Below are positions 60,678-64,000 of a stretch of 64,000 nt of DNA, piece after piece. The notes beneath the pieces were generated by a model. The model was given only the letters and a program-made list of their open reading frames with translations. It was not told where the DNA came from and did not search any database. The position numbers and the translations under genes were made by a program. The number at the start of each line of letters is the position of its first letter. Position 1 is the first letter of the stretch. Location: NCBI GenBank assembly GCA_035944555.1, contig DASZAY010000024.1:124001-188000 (forward strand). The letters run 5' to 3'. This DNA is from CADCWK01 sp035944555. Lineage in GTDB: Bacteria; Chloroflexota; Chloroflexia; Thermomicrobiales; UBA6265.

Positions 60678-60823
60678 CGGGAATCGGTCGATATCCGGAA
60701 CGTCGATACCATCCCGCCATCGTCAGTCAGCATCGTTCACCTGTGGCTGGTGGGCAAGAACTCCACCCTCGTCAGCTGGCAGCTGACAACATCTACCTCC
60801 CCGGCACGTAGCGGCCGGAATGG

Positions 60824-62512
60824 TTACGGGTTAGCGTCCGACTGCACGCGGTACGCGATGAAGGGTGGATCGGTCGCGTCTCCCGGCACCACCTCGACCC
60901 CGCCCGGGTACCGCTGCCGCAGGACCACGATCTCGTCCCGGTACCCGCCCAGCAGCAGGAAGGTCACATCCCCGCGCGAGGGATCGATGTCGAGCGAGTA
61001 CTGGCCGAATCGATGGGAGCGATTCTCCCCTTCCACGTCCGGGGCGAGGAACTGTCGCGTCTCATAGGAGATCGACCACCGGTCTGACAGGAAGTACACG
61101 TAGGAGCCCGCGCCCTCCCCATCGAGATACCGCGATGCCGCAACGAGGTCCTCGGCGAAGATCCACTCCGTCGAACCGGCCGCCGGCACCGTCTCGAGGT
61201 CCGCCCGGAGGTTGTGCCAGGTCACCCATCCCGCACTGCCCGTGGCAATCACCGTGACCACCACCATGGCTCCGACCCGCCACGCCGCGGCCTGGCCCTG
61301 TCGCCATGCGGCGATCGTTGCCCGCAGCGACCGGCCCGGCCAGACGAGCCCGACGGCCATGAGCACCGCCAGCGCGGGAGCGCTGACGAGCGTGCGGCGG
61401 GCAGCTCCATCGACGGTCACCACCGACGCGAGCGGGATCACCAGGATGATGACGATACAGATGACGAGCAGCGCCGGAGCCCGGCTTCGTTGCCGGACGA
61501 CGAACCACAGGCCGAGGCCGGCCAGGCCCACCGCAGCGCCGGGGATCAACGCGACAACCCCTGACCCATCGACGTAATCCACGGCCGGTCGCACGACCAT
61601 GCGCTCCCAGTACCCCCAGTACCGCTGGCCGAGCACCACGAGGCGCTCGGGCCAGCTCCCGGCCGCCGACCAGTCGTCCTCCTGTCCGACACCGACCGTC
61701 CGGGCATGGTTGAAGTAGGAGCTCCCGGGGGTCAGGGCGAAGATGATCATCGGCAACGCGCCGACGACCAGCCCCGCCGCGTAGGCCGCCATCCACCGGG
61801 CGACGACACGCCAGGACGGCATCGTCCGCAGCATCGCCACGGCAGCGACGACCCCCAGCACGCCGGTCAGCAGCAAATGGACGTGGTAGGTGTGCACGCC
61901 AAGGCCGAGCACCAGGCCTGCGGCGCCCCAGGCGAGGCTCGACCGGCGCCGGATCGCGGTCAGGTGAACCGCGATGGCAAGGGTCGCCAGGAGCGGCCAC
62001 GCCGAGAGGGGAAACCCGATGTGGGCGAAGTGGACGTGCCAGTGCATCGTCGCGAGGAACGTCGCCGCGACCAGGGCACACGCGACCCCGAGCTCACGCC
62101 GGACCAGGAGATAGAGCGCCAGGATCGTCATCGCGCTCAGGATTGCCGGGACGATCCGGATCGCGGTGATTGAGTCCCCCAGGATCGCCACGGATACCGC
62201 CGTCAGATACATGGGTCCGGTCGGCTGTCCCAGGGCGAAGGGGCTATACGGCCCGATCCATCCCTCGCGCAGGATGCGCTGGGACTCCAGGCCCACGATC
62301 GCCTCGTCGCCATGGAAGCCCGGGAAGGACGCCAGTGCCCCATCCCACCGGAGCAGGAATCCACCCCCCAGGATCACGAGGACGGCCACGGCCTCCAGCA
62401 GCAACCGCCCCCTGACCCGACCATGGTTAACCAGGCGATCCTCCCGGGAATCTGCGGTCGCGCCACCGAATCTCCACCACCGATCCCGGAGCACCCGTGG
62501 CCGGCTCGCCAT
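60824..62512 (-). CDS. Membrane glycosyltransferase, PMT/ArnT-like
   Basis: The 562-residue protein has about eleven membrane segments and the acidic motif of the GT-C fold, FPGFHGDEAIVGLESQRILR (residues ~65-85), in its first outside loop; SPFALGQPTGPMYLTAVSVA follows. The C-terminal 140 residues form a soluble outer domain. GT-C enzymes move sugars from polyprenyl-phosphate donors to proteins or lipids; the acceptor is unknown. It begins two bases after the UspA-family gene ends, so they are co-transcribed. Confidence 0.88.
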   Translation of the reverse strand: MASRPRVLRDRWWRFGGATADSREDRLVNHGRVRGRLLLEAVAVLVILGGGFLLRWDGALASFPGFHGDEAIVGLESQRILREGWIGPYSPFALGQPTGPMYLTAVSVAILGDSITAIRIVPAILSAMTILALYLLVRRELGVACALVAATFLATMHWHVHFAHIGFPLSAWPLLATLAIAVHLTAIRRRSSLAWGAAGLVLGLGVHTYHVHLLLTGVLGVVAAVAMLRTMPSWRVVARWMAAYAAGLVVGALPMIIFALTPGSSYFNHARTVGVGQEDDWSAAGSWPERLVVLGQRYWGYWERMVVRPAVDYVDGSGVVALIPGAAVGLAGLGLWFVVRQRSRAPALLVICIVIILVIPLASVVTVDGAARRTLVSAPALAVLMAVGLVWPGRSLRATIAAWRQGQAAAWRVGAMVVVTVIATGSAGWVTWHNLRADLETVPAAGSTEWIFAEDLVAASRYLDGEGAGSYVYFLSDRWSISYETRQFLAPDVEGENRSHRFGQYSLDIDPSRGDVTFLLLGGYRDEIVVLRQRYPGGVEVVPGDATDPPFIAYRVQSDANP

Positions 62513-62514
62513 TC

Positions 62515-63381
62515 TCAGCGCACCACCAGCGTCGCCACGGATGTCGATCGGAGGACCGCCGTCGTCGTGCTGCCGACGATGAACTGCCGCAGCTGCGAAT
62601 GCCCGTACGCCCCCATCACAAGCAGGTCACTGCCGCTGTCCCGGACCTGATCGGCGATCGCGTCGCTGGCCACGCCGGACCGGACGACCGCGGTCGCGTC
62701 GATTCCGGCGTGAACCAGCTGGGCGTTGGCGTCGGCGAGCCGATCCTGGGCCTTCAGGACGTCGTCATCCACCGCCAGGACCCGCATCCGGATTCCGGCC
62801 AGCAAGCGCGACTGGACCAGGAACCGCACCGCGGCCCCACTGCTCTGGCTGCCATCGTAGGCGAACGTCGCCTGCCCGATCGGCCGCATCTCCGGCGGAG
62901 TGATCAGGACCGGACGCCGGGTGGCGCGGATCACCCGCTCCAGGTTGCGTCCGAGGTGCTTCGGTGCCCGGTCGGCGGTCTGCCCCTGCCGACCGACCAC
63001 GATCAGGCGCGCGGCCCCCTCGTGGTCATGTAGCTCGTCGACCAGCTCCCCCTGCAGGAGATGCTGGGTAATGTGGGAGATACCCGCCGCCCGGGTACGC
63101 GCCGCGGCCGCCTCCAGCAGTCGCCGCTCGGCCTCATGGGACAGGCGGTCGCGCGCACGGGCCGCCTCCGCGATCTCACGCAGCAAATCGTCAGGAGTGT
63201 CAATTCCCGGGTTGCCGCTGAGATCCTCCCGGGAGGCAGGCTCATGACTCCGGTCGACGACGTGGACCAGATGGACGGTAGCTTCACCGCCGGCGGTGGC
63301 TATCCGTCCGGCTGCCCACGCCGCGTGGTCACAGACACTGCTCGCGTAGGCCGAGCGATCAATACATGCCAGAACGGTCAT
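62515..63381 (-). CDS. Universal stress protein, two UspA domains
   Basis: The 288-residue protein has two UspA domains (1-150 and 155-288). The second keeps the ATP-binding pattern G-2x-G-9x-G-S in GAYGHSQLRQFIVGSTTTAV, whereas the first has GRQGQTADRAPKHLGRN, lacking the Ser/Thr. GGAG six bases before the ATG at 63381 sets the start over the longer frame. It is in an operon with the membrane glycosyltransferase. Confidence 0.92.
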   Translation of the reverse strand: MTVLACIDRSAYASSVCDHAAWAAGRIATAGGEATVHLVHVVDRSHEPASREDLSGNPGIDTPDDLLREIAEAARARDRLSHEAERRLLEAAAARTRAAGISHITQHLLQGELVDELHDHEGAARLIVVGRQGQTADRAPKHLGRNLERVIRATRRPVLITPPEMRPIGQATFAYDGSQSSGAAVRFLVQSRLLAGIRMRVLAVDDDVLKAQDRLADANAQLVHAGIDATAVVRSGVASDAIADQVRDSGSDLLVMGAYGHSQLRQFIVGSTTTAVLRSTSVATLVVR

Positions 63382-63755
63382 CCGTGACTCCTCTCCGCCG
63401 GCGCGATCGATGCCAGTGGGTAGGAAGCGTCTCGCCACCCCGCCCGGCGGGAGCGCAGTTCAGGCCGTGCTGGTCGATGAAGCAGAGGGACACCGCGTGA
63501 GCGTTCCAGGCTTCGCCCTGTCGCATGGGGCGCTGGCTCATGGATGCCTGTCAATCAGGACTGTACGCTCCTGGTCCAGGGAGGTCAAACCGGTGTTCCG
63601 CGATTCCGTACGGCCAGGCGAGACCGGCCAGCCAGCCTACCGGGGCATCACCGTCACCGTGTCACTGGCGGCACCATCACGGCCGACCGTCAGGCGCGGT
63701 CCAATCCGGGTCCGATCCGCGCTTGTCATGCCGGACCGCCAGCCTCACCCGACAA
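63382..63755. other. Intergenic region upstream of universal stress gene
   Basis: 374 bases with no supported gene; the plus-strand frame 63410-63778 has an Arg/Pro/Ser-rich composition typical of a GC-rich chance frame. Confidence 0.4.
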
Positions 63756-63798
63756 CGACGACGGGCCGGCGGGGGTGATTCCCGCCGGCCCGTCGTCG
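63756..63798 (-). terminator. Strong terminator after partial MMPL gene
   Basis: A perfect 18-bp stem (CGACGACGGGCCGGCGGG and complement) with a GGTGATT loop lies 37 bases downstream of the MMPL stop on the minus strand. Confidence 0.85.
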
Positions 63799-63835
63799 CT
63801 GATAGCGCTGGTTGATAGCGCTGCTGGCTCCTGGG

Positions 63836-64000
63836 TCAGGAGCCGGCGCCGGCGCCGCGGAGAGATTCTCCGGGAGCCCGCTGGTTGGGAGAAGCCGACG
63901 CCATGGGGCGGTGGGCCGGGAGGGATGCGCCCTCGATGTCGACGTTCGGGATGATCCGGTCCAGCCAGCCGGGCAGCGCCCAGGCGCGCCGGCCAAGCAG
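63836..64000 (-). CDS. MMPL-family exporter, C-terminal end only
   Basis: The last 54 codons of a minus-strand gene enter from the right edge. The segment LLGRRAWALPGWLDRIIPNV then DIEG matches the cytoplasmic end that follows the last membrane helix of MMPL exporters (compare LLGRWNWWAPAPLGRLVDRL at the end of the exporter at 55847). A short disordered tail ends at TGA (63836-63838). A strong terminator follows. The remainder of the gene is outside the window. Confidence 0.75.
   Translation of the reverse strand: MLGRRAWALPGWLDRIIPNVDIEGASLPAHRPMASASPNQRAPGESLRGAGAGS

Overview
The window is high-GC bacterial chromosomal DNA, most likely from Chloroflexota, probably the Thermomicrobia/Thermomicrobiales. 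This is an inference from the gene families and protein style, not from a marker gene. The clues are Tat-exported binding proteins followed by Ala/Thr/Pro linkers such as ATPAATPG, an LPXTG-anchored wall protein, frequent GTG and TTG starts behind strong AGGAG-type ribosome binding sites, F420-type oxidoreductase families and an actinobacterial-style holin-X membrane protein. No rRNA, tRNA or CRISPR array was seen.

Region 1 (1-8400, minus strand) is the head module of a tailed phage: a small-terminase candidate, a small membrane protein, a large terminase split in two by an in-frame TGA, a scaffold-like protein, major capsid, portal, a connector-like protein, a MuF-tail fragment, a Cro/CI-type regulator and a beta-propeller-like protein that runs off the left edge. 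No integrase or lysis gene is visible, so it is a prophage remnant or a domesticated particle locus. Between capsid and portal lie two inverted copies of an ~85 bp interspersed element; two further copies lie in frame inside host genes at 12354 and 25212.

Region 2 (8790-16450, plus) is a sugar-uptake operon: a GntR/LacI hybrid regulator, an operator-bearing promoter, two MalF/MalG-type permeases, two GH76 (alpha-1,6-mannanase family) glycosidases (one Tat-exported, one apparently cytoplasmic) and a Tat-exported solute-binding protein, closed by a strong terminator. It has no ATPase, so a shared MsmX-type ATPase elsewhere is implied.

Region 3 (16488-35030) holds housekeeping and accessory genes: a PPOX/F420 flavin-fold protein, a secreted SGNH hydrolase, an APH-fold kinase, an XPB-N-terminal-like protein, a LysE exporter divergent from a MocR regulator, a membrane-anchored sulfite-oxidase-type molybdoenzyme, the 2-oxoglutarate dehydrogenase genes sucA-sucB, an LPXTG protein, a PAP2 phosphatase and a 29-residue membrane peptide.

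Region 4 (35414-50750) contains a soluble multi-PAS histidine kinase, a copper ATPase behind a textbook CsoR operator, a luciferase-like monooxygenase, a DHFR-like protein, a three-gene membrane/coiled-coil operon, and a minus-strand copper cluster (His-rich exported protein, DUF305 protein, Csp3-like copper storage protein) preceded by CsoR-like half-sites. CopA exports copper, Csp would store it in the cytosol and the DUF305 protein would act outside the membrane; the csoR gene itself is not in the window.

Region 5 (51045-64000) has a single-domain response regulator, YihY, a PRC-barrel/DUF2382 stress protein, PPK2, a TetR regulator with duplicated perfect operators upstream of an MMPL exporter, an orphan iron-type binding protein, DUF6194, a 24-residue membrane peptide, a DUF4287 pseudogene broken by a TGA at its conserved Trp, a UspA-family/membrane glycosyltransferase pair, and the C-terminus of a second MMPL protein at the right edge.
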